A stretch of 64,000 nucleotides of DNA. Origin: Watersipora subatra (taxonomy: Eukaryota; Bryozoa; Gymnolaemata; Cheilostomatida; Watersiporidae). This document shows, in pieces, positions 63,601-64,000 of this stretch (position 1 is the stretch's first letter; each line of letters starts with the position of its first letter). The notes under the pieces are model-generated. The model ran no database searches and was not told the origin of the DNA. It saw only the letters and a list, made by a program, of their open reading frames with translations. The translations under genes and the position numbers were made by a program. The DNA is taken from the NCBI RefSeq assembly GCF_963576615.1, contig NC_088708.1, positions 50,765,196 to 50,829,195 of the forward strand, written 5' to 3'.

Positions 63601-64000
63601 GTGGTAACTTTTTATGTGTGGGTTTTTGGTTCAGCCATTCTTTCGAAGACAGTGGAACAAGAACTCTAGCGTCAATGCCTCATGCAACTACCAGATTTAG
63701 TTCCCAATGTAATACGGAGTCGTCTTCACTACACTTTACACTGGTTCAACGCGGTCTTTTTCAAACTTTAAGTTTTGTTTTAGCATAGAATAGGTTTGCT
63801 TGAGTGTTTTTAAAGACTTCACCTAATCATTTAATTTGCCTATCAGTAACACAGTTTTTTTAATCTATAAATCTCTTGTTTCTGGTTTTTAAAAACACCT
63901 GCTAAGACTTATTGCACAGATGTTGTCAATGCTGGCTAAACTCGTTATAACTAGCTAGTTTGGATTGCAGGAGAATGGAATGATGTCCATTGTTCCATTG
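773..64000 (+). CDS. Partial giant multi-lectin gene: CTLD x4 - F5/8C with inserted FAMeT-like domain - F5/8C x2 - WSC - CTLD x4 (41 exons)
   Basis: The exons are 773-990, 3439-3536, 4333-4442, 5250-5438, 11544-11645, 13991-14095, 14592-14777, 15089-15246, 16791-16914, 18307-18477, 19229-19351, 23369-23479, 24323-24376, 24671-24802, 25843-25993, 29077-29205, 29572-29744, 33984-34225, 34850-34994, 36114-36310, 38116-38268, 40697-40838, 40985-41154, 42096-42230, 43380-43518, 44392-44564, 45017-45128, 47119-47298, 47733-47893, 49481-49636, 50713-50828, 53933-54117, 54673-54902, 55210-55343, 55645-55706, 56540-56707, 57067-57123, 57214-57383, 60135-60250, 63196-63296 and 63971-64000. Every junction is AG/GT and the phases agree throughout, with no internal stop. 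Domain families were recognised by motif: cysteines plus EPN and WND for CTLDs, discoidin core motifs, GWGSTGEW for FAMeT, YVGCF for WSC. The likely role is an extracellular glycan-binding protein, similar in concept to mannose-receptor-type multi-lectins but with a different domain set. Both ends lie outside the window, so signal peptide and membrane anchor are unknown. Gene identity and function are inference; exon structure and domains are seen. Confidence 0.9.
1015..1505. mobile_element. Hairpin MITE, copy 1
   Basis: Two long inverted arms of about 120 bp flank a centre around 1200-1330. The left arm contains GTGATCTGACTGCCAGGATG and TTTCAAGATTAAA; the right arm contains the reverse complements TTTAATCTTGAAAC and GTAGTCAGATCAC. 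There is no coding capacity. The same arms occur at 28105-28490 and partly at 26885-27075. Confidence 0.75.
2260..2465 (-). mobile_element. tRNA-derived SINE head (minus strand)
   Basis: On the minus strand, TTAGCGCAGGTAATG resembles a tRNA A box and GAGTTTGAGTCCCAC a B box at about tRNA spacing. It lies in intron 1. A true tRNA is unlikely because the arms do not pair well. Confidence 0.5.
3156..3280 (+). repeat. 31-bp tandem repeat, about 4 copies
   Basis: The unit starts GATATGATTGGTGGATGTGT and repeats four times with a few substitutions. Confidence 0.9.
3439..3536 (+). CDS. Exon 2: CTLD A, middle
   Basis: The exon encodes VNDLKVLKWIDGAQPA and continues to the WDKGN stretch where an EPN motif would normally lie; EPN is absent. 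The acceptor is TTTCGCAG, the donor AAA|GTATGT, phase 0 to 2. Confidence 0.88.
3537..4332. other. Intron 2, nothing recognised
   Basis: AT-rich unique-looking sequence with no exon or repeat found. Confidence 0.5.
4333..4442 (+). CDS. Exon 3: CTLD A, C-terminal part
   Basis: The exon encodes GHNCAAVITLNKNQWEV, then TNCIGNDMAYICEKEK, the last conserved cysteines of the fold. The WND calcium motif is replaced by WEV, so this CTLD probably does not bind sugar through calcium. Phase 2 to 1. Confidence 0.88.
4513..4890 (+). repeat. 35-bp minisatellite, about 11 copies
   Basis: The unit contains ATTCTCCTATGTTATCATAT and is near-perfect in the first five copies, more variable later. Since 35 is not a multiple of three, it leaves all three plus-strand frames open. 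These ORFs are not genes. Confidence 0.95.
5250..5438 (+). CDS. Exon 4: CTLD B, N-terminal part
   Basis: The phase-1 exon opens with GQCPSGWRLKNGVCYKNYY and carries the helix with AKKECEKYGAELATVD and the strand YWVGIS. The donor is CTG|GTGAGC. The following intron is 6.1 kb and holds the 28-bp satellite. Confidence 0.9.
5865..5945 (-). mobile_element. tRNA-like SINE head (minus strand)
   Basis: Read on the minus strand, TATAGCTCAGTGGTAGGGCG is a near-perfect A box and GAGTTCAAATCCACT a B box, about 75 nt in all. A recent tRNA pseudogene is the alternative. It sits inside the 6.1-kb intron after exon 4. Confidence 0.6.
6396..6625 (+). repeat. Dispersed repeat, member 1
   Basis: About 220 bp match 53256-53485 in the same orientation, for example TTTAGCTATTACTTGCTAA and CTGCACAAAACA, with scattered differences. 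Confidence 0.7.
7017..11192 (+). repeat. 28-bp satellite, 149 identical copies
   Basis: The unit AGCATATTTATATATGTATA plus TGGAGTGT repeats from 7017 to 11188, exactly 4,172 bp or 149 units, followed by a 4-bp partial unit. No variant copy was noticed. It lies in the intron between exons 4 and 5. There are no unique spacers, so it is not CRISPR-like. Confidence 0.97.
11544..11645 (+). CDS. Exon 5: CTLD B, middle (degenerate)
   Basis: The exon continues in frame as D-RATDGQFADLRGNLVST and ends at MECGV. It lacks the W-x-W core and the EPN motif. Its place depends on intact phase 1-1 joints with exons 4 and 6 and on the spacing of the cysteines. Confidence 0.8.
11646..12220. other. Intron 5, first part, nothing recognised
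   Basis: No exon or repeat was found between the exon 5 donor and the 22-bp minisatellite. Confidence 0.5.
12226..12759 (+). repeat. 22-bp minisatellite with higher-order repeat
   Basis: About 24 copies of a unit with TAGTACTTGCACTGTTGTAC. A seven-unit block carrying one extra T (about 155 bp) is present twice: the variant TTGTTCTTTAG falls near 12420 and again near 12574. Confidence 0.93.
13388..13475 (+). repeat. 20-bp tandem repeat, about 4.4 copies
   Basis: The unit AGCAATGGTTGCTAGGCTGA is perfect in four copies, then decays. Confidence 0.93.
13560..13590. repeat. Perfect 13-bp stem hairpin
   Basis: AAATGATGCATCT, loop TATTT, then AGATGCATCATTT. Confidence 0.85.
13991..14095 (+). CDS. 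Exon 6: CTLD B, C-terminal part
   Basis: The exon encodes YKSNSLQVTDCYSTNYFTC, the last two conserved CTLD cysteines, then a short Ala/Thr tail (AAVQATAATEKP). There is no WND motif. Acceptor TTGTTTCAG, donor CAG|GTGAGT, phase 1 to 1. Confidence 0.8.
14096..14591. other. Intron 6, nothing recognised
   Basis: No element was seen. Confidence 0.5.
14592..14777 (+). CDS. Exon 7: CTLD C, N-terminal part
   Basis: The exon opens CTLD C with GLRCFNDWTKNGETCYQRF and the helix YKEAQTACATH, ending in IDNVEEMDFLI. Phase 1 to 1 with consensus sites. Confidence 0.9.
14778..15088. other. Intron 7, nothing recognised
   Basis: A 311-bp intron with no element seen. Confidence 0.5.
15089..15246 (+). CDS. Exon 8: CTLD C, EPN exon
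   Basis: The exon encodes TYIGLDDLKTTKTFLWNDG, FLNWAPGEPNNY and NEHCAE. GEPNN is the calcium-site motif of mannose/GlcNAc-type lectins. The donor follows CAE in phase 0, the same place as in CTLD E. Confidence 0.93.
15310..15425 (+). repeat. Dispersed repeat related to 43905-44060
   Basis: GAATACCCGGCCTTGCTCGG and CAGCTTATAAACAATGA match a second copy at 43905-44060. The CCCGG-TTGC-CGGGT start is typical of old interspersed elements. Confidence 0.55.
15501..15812 (+). repeat. 78-bp tandem repeat, 4 copies
   Basis: The unit begins CTTGTAATCGTTATACATGG and is nearly perfect; copies alternate CTTCATGATC and CTTCGTGATC. The unit contains inverted ATGATC/GATCAT segments. Confidence 0.95.
15813..16790. 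other. Intron 8, remainder
   Basis: No exon or clear element was found. Confidence 0.5.
16791..16914 (+). CDS. Exon 9: CTLD C, WND exon and linker
   Basis: The exon encodes HPGSWNDISCDTGRAYICE, completing the calcium site with WND, then a Pro/Thr linker (APGDQVSTPKPT). The acceptor is TTCTACAG; phase 0 to 1. Confidence 0.93.
16960..18215. mobile_element. Possible non-autonomous DNA transposon with inverted ends
   Basis: The left end reads CCGTATGTTCCTGCATATAA and the reverse complement of the right end CTGTATATCCCCACATATAA, both followed by GCC. The ends match at most positions; exact borders and a target duplication were not fixed. It fills most of intron 9 and has no coding capacity. Confidence 0.45.
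18307..18477 (+). CDS. Exon 10: CTLD D, N-terminal part
   Basis: The exon opens with SCGAGWVADDLSGKCYYYS and the helix TWSDARNLCKKMNSDLMSIE. Phase 1 to 1. Confidence 0.92.
18478..19228. other. Intron 10, nothing recognised
   Basis: No element was seen. Confidence 0.5.
19229..19351 (+). CDS. Exon 11: CTLD D, middle
   Basis: The exon encodes AYWTGGNDIDSEQGWKWTD and KYFNWNTG; the intron falls just before EPN. Acceptor TTTGCAG, donor CAG|GTAAAA. Confidence 0.92.
19352..19891. other. Intron 11, first part, nothing recognised
   Basis: AT-rich; no element was seen. Confidence 0.5.
19892..20020 (+). repeat. 16-bp tandem repeat, about 8 copies
   Basis: The unit TCTGACATATGACAGA is repeated, with CAGGT and CAGTT variants. 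Confidence 0.9.
20021..21580. other. Intron 11, middle part
   Basis: No exon was found. A weak tRNA-like stretch near 20285-20400 is too poor to call. Confidence 0.45.
21585..21735 (+). repeat. Degenerate 11-12-bp tandem repeat
   Basis: Variants of TGGTCACTAACT repeat about 13 times. Confidence 0.75.
21969..22365 (+). repeat. 27-bp minisatellite, about 15 copies
   Basis: The unit starts GAGGCTATGTATTCTGTTCA. With nine codons per unit, both strands stay open for more than 120 codons (MYSVHMNEA on plus, MNRIHSLIH on minus). Neither is a credible gene. Confidence 0.95.
22895..22985 (+). repeat. 13-bp tandem repeat, 7 copies
   Basis: The unit GCTGTGGTACCAC alternates with GCTGTGGCACCAC. It is GC-rich against an AT-rich background. 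Confidence 0.92.
23369..23479 (+). CDS. Exon 12: CTLD D, EPN and WND exon
   Basis: GEPNSNGDEDCIEVV and GQWNDNNCG supply both calcium-site motifs, and RNFICERK closes the domain. A 24-bp minisatellite starts about 100 bp after the donor. Confidence 0.93.
23577..24295 (+). repeat. 24-bp minisatellite with 168-bp higher-order repeat
   Basis: About 30 units of the type TGTGTGACCAGAGTGCACAT. The marker GTGCGGGACC occurs at 23823, 23991 and 24159, exactly 168 bp (seven units) apart. With 24 bp per unit, ORFs of about 270 codons stay open on both strands; these are artefacts of the array. Confidence 0.95.
24323..24376 (+). CDS. Exon 13: linker between CTLD D and discoidin domain 1
   Basis: This 54-nt exon is symmetric phase 1-1 and encodes a Pro/Ala/Thr-rich linker (NAAAIPGAFTSTPLPS). 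Such residues are often O-glycosylated (inference). Being symmetric, it could be skipped without loss of frame. Confidence 0.75.
24671..24802 (+). CDS. Exon 14: discoidin (F5/8C) domain 1, first half
   Basis: The exon encodes CKKVELISGDHWVPDSAMTA, then SSIRDKDSGPENSRIDW. This is the classic F5/8C opening (C, then PDSAMTASS and GPENSRI). The domain then stops mid-fold and resumes in exon 18 at GAWSPKY. Phase 1 to 1. Confidence 0.9.
24803..25842. other. Intron 14, nothing recognised
   Basis: This intron separates the first half of discoidin domain 1 from the inserted FAMeT-like domain. No element was seen. Confidence 0.5.
25843..25993 (+). CDS. Exon 15: FAMeT-like domain, part 1
   Basis: The exon encodes KVKISTPDKYFYKPV and VTFTVVACNDAHISLQP, matching the start of the farnesoic acid O-methyltransferase-like family (Methyltransf_FA), widespread in invertebrate secreted proteins. 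The family name does not prove methyltransferase activity here; no SAM-binding motif is visible. Phase 1 to 2. Confidence 0.87.
26060..26160 (+). repeat. Weak tRNA-like SINE fragment
   Basis: A B-box-like TCAGGTTCGAGACCT follows a poor A-box region. It may be a diverged SINE. Confidence 0.3.
26635..27257. mobile_element. Inner inverted-repeat element nested in the hAT-like element
   Basis: The left end is TACTGTCAAACTCGGATAA and the right end, reverse-complemented, TACAGGCAAACTCGGATAAC. It has no coding capacity. Confidence 0.55.
26885..27075. mobile_element. Hairpin MITE, partial copy 2
   Basis: One arm of the MITE of 1015-1505: CATTTTAACAGCAATCAAG, TTTTAATCT and GGCAATCACATCACC are shared. 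Confidence 0.55.
28105..28490. mobile_element. Hairpin MITE, copy 3
   Basis: The left arm has GAGGTGATCTGATTGCCCAG and TTTCAAGATTAAAATC; the right arm GGCAGTCAGATCACC and GATAGAAAAATATCG. A 16-bp mini-hairpin (28096-28137) adjoins the left end. Confidence 0.75.
29077..29205 (+). CDS. Exon 16: FAMeT-like domain, part 2
   Basis: The exon encodes DAYEIVIGGWRNTQSVIRK, the family's most conserved stretch (YEI-IGGW-N--S-IR). Phase 2 to 2. The intron before it holds the nested transposons at 26474-27491. Confidence 0.92.
29206..29571. other. Intron 16, nothing recognised
   Basis: No element was seen. Confidence 0.5.
29572..29744 (+). CDS. Exon 17: FAMeT-like domain, part 3
   Basis: The exon encodes NPFWISWASGKIQVGKGY and, at the end, AVTTGWGSTGEWVI, closing the FAMeT-like domain. 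It ends in phase 1, so exons 15-17 (453 nt, 151 codons) are an in-frame cassette. Confidence 0.92.
30121..30203 (+). mobile_element. tRNA-like head at the start of the retroelement
   Basis: TAGCGCAGTTGG fits a pol III A box and GGTTCAAACCCC a B box 50 bp further. It could be a SINE fused to, or inserted at, the 5' end of the LINE. Confidence 0.6.
30218..33522 (+). pseudogene. Reverse transcriptase / restriction-like endonuclease ORF, inactivated
   Basis: The ORF reads in one frame from 30218 to about 31720, with TGA stops at 30473 and 31232, then in the +1-shifted frame to 33522 with TGA stops at 33106 and 33169. Motifs in order: an N-terminal WIRTDN-LMQCYF region; RT fingers (PKNYRPLTCL); motif A (YKKAYDSIPHSW); motif B (GIYQGDSLSLLLF); catalytic YMDDIKLY; a zinc-finger-like CRLCKGAPETIQHIISGC; and a PD-(D/E)XK-type nuclease around QPDIVVVDKENKRATIIDIA. 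This order (RT, zinc finger, RLE) is that of R2/HERO-like non-LTR elements; the exact clade is not certain. No frame-preserving copy remains, so it is dead. Its GC content is clearly higher than the surrounding introns. Confidence 0.88.
33584..33983. other. Intron 17, remainder after the retroelement
   Basis: A (TA)n run (33583-33613) follows the right arm, then a purine-rich stretch that is inverted-similar to 29793-29880. No gene was found. Confidence 0.5.
33984..34225 (+). CDS. Exon 18: discoidin domain 1, second half
   Basis: The exon encodes GTRKGAWSPKYKVP, GQWIQVDFSKP, then NEYVIEYMLKYAYD, the part of the F5/8C fold that follows exon 14. Unlike domains 2 and 3 it has no intron after the W-x-Q of the VDF strand. 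Phase 1 to 0; donor AGG|GTAGGT. Confidence 0.92.
34236..34305 (+). repeat. 18-bp tandem repeat, about 3 copies
   Basis: The unit GTTTTATTTTATATTCTA starts about ten bases after the exon 18 donor. Confidence 0.85.
34306..34849. other. Intron 18, remainder, nothing recognised
   Basis: No element was seen. Confidence 0.5.
34850..34994 (+). CDS. Exon 19: discoidin domain 1, C-terminal part
   Basis: The exon encodes LFRGNKNRNDVKTNV, then QYVRLYPQKFINYPSLRWAL and the closing SGC. The intron before FRGN is shared with domains 2 and 3 (phase 0). It ends in phase 1. Confidence 0.93.
35591..35626. repeat. Perfect 16-bp stem, 4-nt loop hairpin
   Basis: ATATTGAAGGAGATCC, loop TTCT, then its exact reverse complement. 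It lies mid-intron and has no T tract of a terminator type. Confidence 0.9.
35775..35930 (+). mobile_element. tRNA-derived SINE
   Basis: An A-box-like CCAGATGGTAGCATG and B box GGGTTCGAATTCTG stand at tRNA spacing, followed by a tail with GGGGCTTCGGCCCAAGGACA. Confidence 0.6.
36114..36310 (+). CDS. Exon 20: discoidin domain 2, N-terminal part
   Basis: The exon encodes CNPEKLVTGESMIEDKYII, then SSIQSSTSYDARLN and EEWLQ. Here the first part of the fold is one uninterrupted exon, in contrast to domain 1. Phase 1 to 0. Confidence 0.9.
36311..38115. other. Intron 20, nothing recognised
   Basis: 1.8 kb of AT-rich sequence without an exon, array or element noticed. Confidence 0.5.
38116..38268 (+). 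CDS. Exon 21: discoidin domain 2, middle
   Basis: The exon encodes VFLKRDMLVHGIITKGHA and YWVKSYQLQTRSS, the core strands of F5/8C. Symmetric phase 0-0, 51 codons. A 22-bp minisatellite begins about 35 bp after its donor. Confidence 0.92.
38303..39203 (+). repeat. 22-bp minisatellite with 104-bp higher-order repeat
   Basis: Units of the type CAGTGCTTGTTGCCTGTTGC, about 40 in all. The variant TTACCT recurs at 38651, 38755 and 38859, every 104 bp. All three plus-strand frames are open for about 300 codons of Cys/Leu/Val repeats; these are not genes. Confidence 0.95.
39204..39782. other. Intron 21, between two arrays, nothing recognised
   Basis: Very AT-rich, no element seen. Confidence 0.5.
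39783..40222 (+). repeat. 15-bp minisatellite, about 29 copies
   Basis: The unit TATATATCTGTGGTT has five codons per turn and so leaves a VVYIS-type ORF open. Confidence 0.93.
40223..40696. other. Intron 21, last part
   Basis: It holds a perfect palindrome at 40468-40496 (14-bp arms AAACAAATGTTATA, 1-nt centre) and nothing else recognised. Confidence 0.6.
40697..40838 (+). CDS. Exon 22: discoidin domain 2, C-terminal part
   Basis: The exon encodes TFQGNKDQNTAVRNM, SYVRVIPKEYNGMIAMRMDV and the closing GC. Only 146 bp of intron separate it from exon 23. Phase 0 to 1. Confidence 0.92.
40985..41154 (+). CDS. Exon 23: discoidin domain 3, N-terminal part
   Basis: The exon encodes GCSLSPLLNGPNPISYERL, then SASSSLSGAMGPSRALLD and GSAWQPK, a textbook F5/8C opening. 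The acceptor CTGTTTGAAG was preferred because it supplies the first cysteine in frame. Phase 1 to 0. Confidence 0.9.
41155..42095. other. Intron 23
   Basis: It holds a duplicated AAT-rich 29-bp motif (about 41392-41452) and a 31-bp tandem repeat listed separately. No other element was seen. Confidence 0.5.
41720..41838 (+). repeat. 31-bp tandem repeat, about 4 copies
   Basis: The unit contains CACTAGGGGTGCCAATTGCA. Confidence 0.92.
42096..42230 (+). CDS. Exon 24: discoidin domain 3, middle
   Basis: The exon encodes VDFGVSERIRAITTQGRGD, then WVRQYSLTYSID. Symmetric phase 0-0, 45 codons. The 25-bp minisatellite begins directly at its donor GTAAGTAAGG. Confidence 0.92.
42233..42890 (+). repeat. 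25-bp minisatellite starting at the exon 24 donor, about 26 copies
   Basis: Units of the type GAGAGATAGTGCTATTGTTA plus TGTAA begin inside the splice donor GTAAGTAAGG. Many units contain TATGTAAGA, itself donor-like. Confidence 0.94.
42891..43379. other. Intron 24, remainder
   Basis: TATA-rich motifs (around 42985-43090) and otherwise nothing recognised. Confidence 0.5.
43380..43518 (+). CDS. Exon 25: discoidin domain 3, C-terminal part
   Basis: The exon encodes RFPGNHDRNTKVKN, then ARAVRIHPKAWTGAPAMRIE and the closing GCSG. Phase 0 to 1. Confidence 0.92.
43519..44391. other. Intron 25
   Basis: It holds a dispersed repeat copy (43905-44060, starting GCTGTGCCTTCCGACATTGC) related to 15310-15425. 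Otherwise nothing recognised. Confidence 0.5.
44392..44564 (+). CDS. Exon 26: WSC domain, first part
   Basis: The exon encodes SKYVGCFVEGLNSDSF, then MCTAACFKSGFFYAGLSRE and CKCGNR. The Cys spacing and YAGL are typical of WSC, a carbohydrate-binding cysteine-rich module found in yeast WSC sensors and animal polycystins. Phase 1 to 0. Confidence 0.93.
44565..45016. other. Intron 26, nothing recognised
   Basis: A short inverted pair (TAGTTACATCGATG and CAATGTAACTATGA, about 44843-44880) is the only structure seen. Confidence 0.45.
45017..45128 (+). CDS. Exon 27: WSC domain, second part
   Basis: The exon encodes SSRCDYKCKANKNNECGGY, then VSLYETG, the last WSC cysteines with CGGYD and the closing strand. 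Phase 0 to 1. Confidence 0.92.
45371..46226. mobile_element. Non-autonomous TIR element with triplicated left end
   Basis: ACAGTCATACATCGACATAC at 45429 pairs with the reverse complement of the right end, ACAGTCAAACCTCTACATAT. The left 29 bp are present three times in tandem (45371, 45400, 45429). It is related to 57829-59086 and carries no transposase. Confidence 0.75.
46227..47118. other. Intron 27, remainder, nothing recognised
   Basis: No exon or repeat was seen. Confidence 0.5.
47119..47298 (+). CDS. Exon 28: CTLD E, N-terminal part
   Basis: The exon encodes CAVGYETFNNLCYKVNKDKL and the helix SWQDARRVCLADGGDLATIN. Phase 1 to 1. Confidence 0.93.
47299..47732. other. Intron 28, nothing recognised
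   Basis: No element was seen. Confidence 0.5.
47733..47893 (+). CDS. Exon 29: CTLD E, EPN exon
   Basis: The exon encodes GAWIGLNDIRDQMSFEWADG and FWQNSEPNNWAGKKEDCVE. The EPN calcium motif is intact. It ends in phase 0 shortly after CVE, as in CTLD C. Confidence 0.93.
48092..48390 (+). mobile_element. tRNA-derived SINE
   Basis: The A-box region TGGTCTAGTGGTCTAAAC and B box GGGGTTCAATTCCC are at tRNA spacing. A tRNA-unrelated body of about 240 bp follows. Confidence 0.7.
48391..49139. other. Intron 29, middle, nothing recognised
   Basis: AT-rich, no element seen. Confidence 0.5.
49140..49395 (+). repeat. Degenerate ACTA/TAACTACT simple repeat
   Basis: Variants of TAACTACTACTAACTA fill about 255 bp just before exon 30. 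Confidence 0.85.
49481..49636 (+). CDS. Exon 30: CTLD E, WND exon, linker and first Cys of CTLD F
   Basis: The exon encodes NAWWNDRPCEESRYSICQKK, a Pro/Ala/Thr linker (PGPTATPAPAVG) and the CKP that begins CTLD F. The E-to-F border therefore has no phase-1 intron. Phase 0 to 0. Confidence 0.92.
50030..50465 (+). repeat. About 37-bp minisatellite, degenerate
   Basis: Units of the type CATACCTCTATGCATATCTC followed by ATACCATACCCTATATA. Overlapping ORFs here (HTSMHISYHT-like) come from the array. Confidence 0.9.
50713..50828 (+). CDS. Exon 31: CTLD F, N-terminal part
   Basis: The exon encodes NWKAYQASCYQLIETSS and the helix TWSKANSICKSEGGSLVRIT. Phase 0 to 2. The intron after it is 3.1 kb. 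Confidence 0.92.
50829..51731. other. Intron 31, first part
   Basis: A minus-strand tRNA-like stretch (51055-51115: TAGCCTTGTGGTTATG and GAGTTCAAATCAAG) is the only element suspected. Confidence 0.4.
51732..53083. mobile_element. Non-autonomous TIR element, 1.35 kb
   Basis: Left end TACCGTAAAATCTCTATTTG; reverse-complemented right end TACCATAAAACCTCTAATTG. Subterminal GGTGGCGGTCAAATA motifs are repeated near both ends. A TA or TATA duplication is possible. It has no coding capacity. Confidence 0.75.
53256..53485 (+). repeat. Dispersed repeat, member 2
   Basis: It matches 6396-6625 and ends in ATTACCCGGGCAACACCAGG, which in reverse resembles the CCTGGTGTTGCCCGGGT start of a common interspersed family. 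Confidence 0.65.
53486..53932. other. Intron 31, last part, nothing recognised
   Basis: No element was seen. Confidence 0.5.
53933..54117 (+). CDS. Exon 32: CTLD F, middle (EPN lost)
   Basis: The exon encodes TYWTDLRQHPRTQDFLWSN, then NWGKGEPKSST. EPN has become EPK. The donor is ACTT|GTTAGT; reading through it meets a TAG at once, so the splice is needed. Phase 2 to 1. Confidence 0.88.
54118..54672. other. Intron 32
   Basis: A short inverted repeat GGAGGAGAAAGTGTAACTTT / CTCCTC lies near 54553-54581; otherwise nothing. Confidence 0.5.
54673..54902 (+). CDS. Exon 33: end of CTLD F, linker and start of CTLD G
   Basis: The exon encodes NCVAMNGKNEEGTGLWITMS and FPLCEVP (WND replaced by WIT), a linker (YTQPPLPTLSLED) and the CTLD G opening CPDGWVSVGPNCYQ. 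It bridges two domains with no border intron. Phase 1 to 0. Confidence 0.9.
54903..55209. other. Intron 33, nothing recognised
   Basis: No element was seen. Confidence 0.5.
55210..55343 (+). CDS. Exon 34: CTLD G, helix exon
   Basis: The exon encodes KKNWEDAERHCVKQGAHLGF and NNATENEDLWRRHL. NAT is a possible N-glycosylation site. Phase 0 to 2. Confidence 0.92.
55344..55644. other. Intron 34, nothing recognised
   Basis: No element was seen. Confidence 0.5.
55645..55706 (+). CDS. Exon 35: CTLD G, short middle exon
   Basis: This 62-nt exon encodes QPNSFNNRYWIGLNDRAIN, the strand that leads to the calcium loop. Phase 2 to 1. Gene finders may miss it because it is so short. Confidence 0.9.
55881..55975 (+). 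repeat. 32-33-bp tandem repeat, 3 copies
   Basis: The unit starts CTTGACACTGATGTGTACAC; the first copy has one more G. Confidence 0.93.
55976..56539. other. Intron 35, remainder, nothing recognised
   Basis: AT-rich, no element seen. Confidence 0.5.
56540..56707 (+). CDS. Exon 36: CTLD G, EPN and WND exon
   Basis: The exon encodes FENWKQGEPNDWDGLEPC and GLWNDEKCHLLMNWIC, so both calcium-site motifs are intact. The pyrimidine tract before the acceptor TATCAG is weak. Phase 1 to 1. Confidence 0.92.
56708..57066. other. Intron 36, nothing recognised
   Basis: No element was seen. Confidence 0.5.
57067..57123 (+). CDS. Exon 37: linker between CTLD G and H
   Basis: This 57-nt symmetric phase 1-1 exon encodes a Thr/Pro linker (SFRTTPEPTAGP). 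Only a 90-bp intron follows, the shortest in the gene. Confidence 0.8.
57214..57383 (+). CDS. Exon 38: CTLD H, N-terminal part
   Basis: The exon encodes VCAQDGADWKSFQKKCYYVN and the helix SFRQANAFCQTHGGNLVSIQ. Phase 1 to 0. An alternative acceptor at about 57179 shifts the frame and was not used. Confidence 0.92.
57384..57828. other. Intron 38, first part, nothing recognised
   Basis: No element was seen before the TIR element. Confidence 0.5.
57829..59086. mobile_element. Non-autonomous TIR element, 1.26 kb
   Basis: Left end ACAGTCATACTTCAACTTAC; reverse-complemented right end ACAGTAATATTTCAACTTAC, both continuing GAG. The flanks read GTAT and ATAC, so a TA duplication is likely. It shares ends and internal motifs (GAGCTCGTATGTC, TCTCAAGTTTCTCG) with the element at 45371-46226. 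It has no transposase. Confidence 0.8.
59087..60134. other. Intron 38, second part
   Basis: Two adjacent short palindromes (59712-59734, TTCTCCGAAA arms; 59752-59772, TAGCAACAT arms) are the only structures seen. Confidence 0.5.
60135..60250 (+). CDS. Exon 39: CTLD H, middle
   Basis: The exon encodes AKGLITDFSNRQGSRADVG and PVWTGLNELDRSKGHR. The acceptor TTCTTTAG was chosen because it keeps frame with exon 38; the AG at 60158-60159 leads to a stop. Phase 0 to 2. Confidence 0.87.
60251..63195. other. Intron 39, nothing firmly recognised
   Basis: 2.9 kb without an exon or array. A possible inverted-repeat element around 60417-60975 was considered and left out. Confidence 0.45.
63196..63296 (+). 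CDS. Exon 40: CTLD H, EPN exon
   Basis: The exon encodes WVDHSAYKWSNWALNEPNDY and EYCVEMSIAS; EPN is intact. Phase 2 to 1. Confidence 0.92.
63297..63970. other. Intron 40, nothing recognised
   Basis: No element was seen. Confidence 0.5.
63971..64000 (+). CDS. Exon 41: CTLD H, WND exon (cut by window end)
   Basis: After the acceptor GATTGCAG the exon encodes GEWNDVHCSI in frame with exon 40, so WND completes the calcium site. The exon continues past the window. Confidence 0.88.

Overview
The window is eukaryotic nuclear DNA from an invertebrate animal, AT-rich and full of minisatellites. It is almost entirely one plus-strand gene, cut at both ends. No bacterial features are present. The domain set (C-type lectin, F5/8C discoidin, farnesoic-acid-methyltransferase-like and WSC domains joined by phase-1 introns), the tRNA-derived SINEs and the retroelement type suggest a lophotrochozoan such as a mollusc or bryozoan. 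The species cannot be fixed from the sequence alone.

The gene: 41 exons at 773-990 through 63971-64000 can be spliced in silico with no frame break, giving about 5.8 kb of coding sequence (about 1,936 codons). In order the product carries four C-type lectin domains (CTLD A-D, 773-23479), a short Pro/Thr/Ala linker (24323-24376), a discoidin domain split in two by an inserted FAMeT-like domain (24671-34994), two more discoidin domains (36114-40838 and 40985-43518), a WSC domain (44392-45128), and four more CTLDs (E-H, 47119-64000, the last one running off the window). CTLDs C, D, E, G and H carry the EPN and WND motifs of calcium-dependent mannose/GlcNAc-type lectins. A, B and F have lost them. 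It reads as a large secreted or cell-surface glycan-binding protein. Signal peptide, N-terminus, any transmembrane segment and the promoter lie outside the window.

Introns hold most of the DNA. Highlights are 149 back-to-back copies of a 28-bp unit (7017-11192) and about fifteen other minisatellites, three with higher-order structure. A decayed restriction-like-endonuclease LINE sits inside near-identical 76-bp inverted repeats (29962-33583). A hAT-like element has 8-bp target duplications and apparent nested insertions (26474-27491). Several non-autonomous inverted-repeat elements, a three-copy hairpin MITE family and several tRNA-like SINE heads are also present.

Most worth following up: the FAMeT-like domain is a symmetric phase 1-1 three-exon cassette (exons 15-17, 453 nt) placed inside discoidin domain 1. 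Skipping it would restore an uninterrupted discoidin domain in frame, so the gene may make two isoforms.
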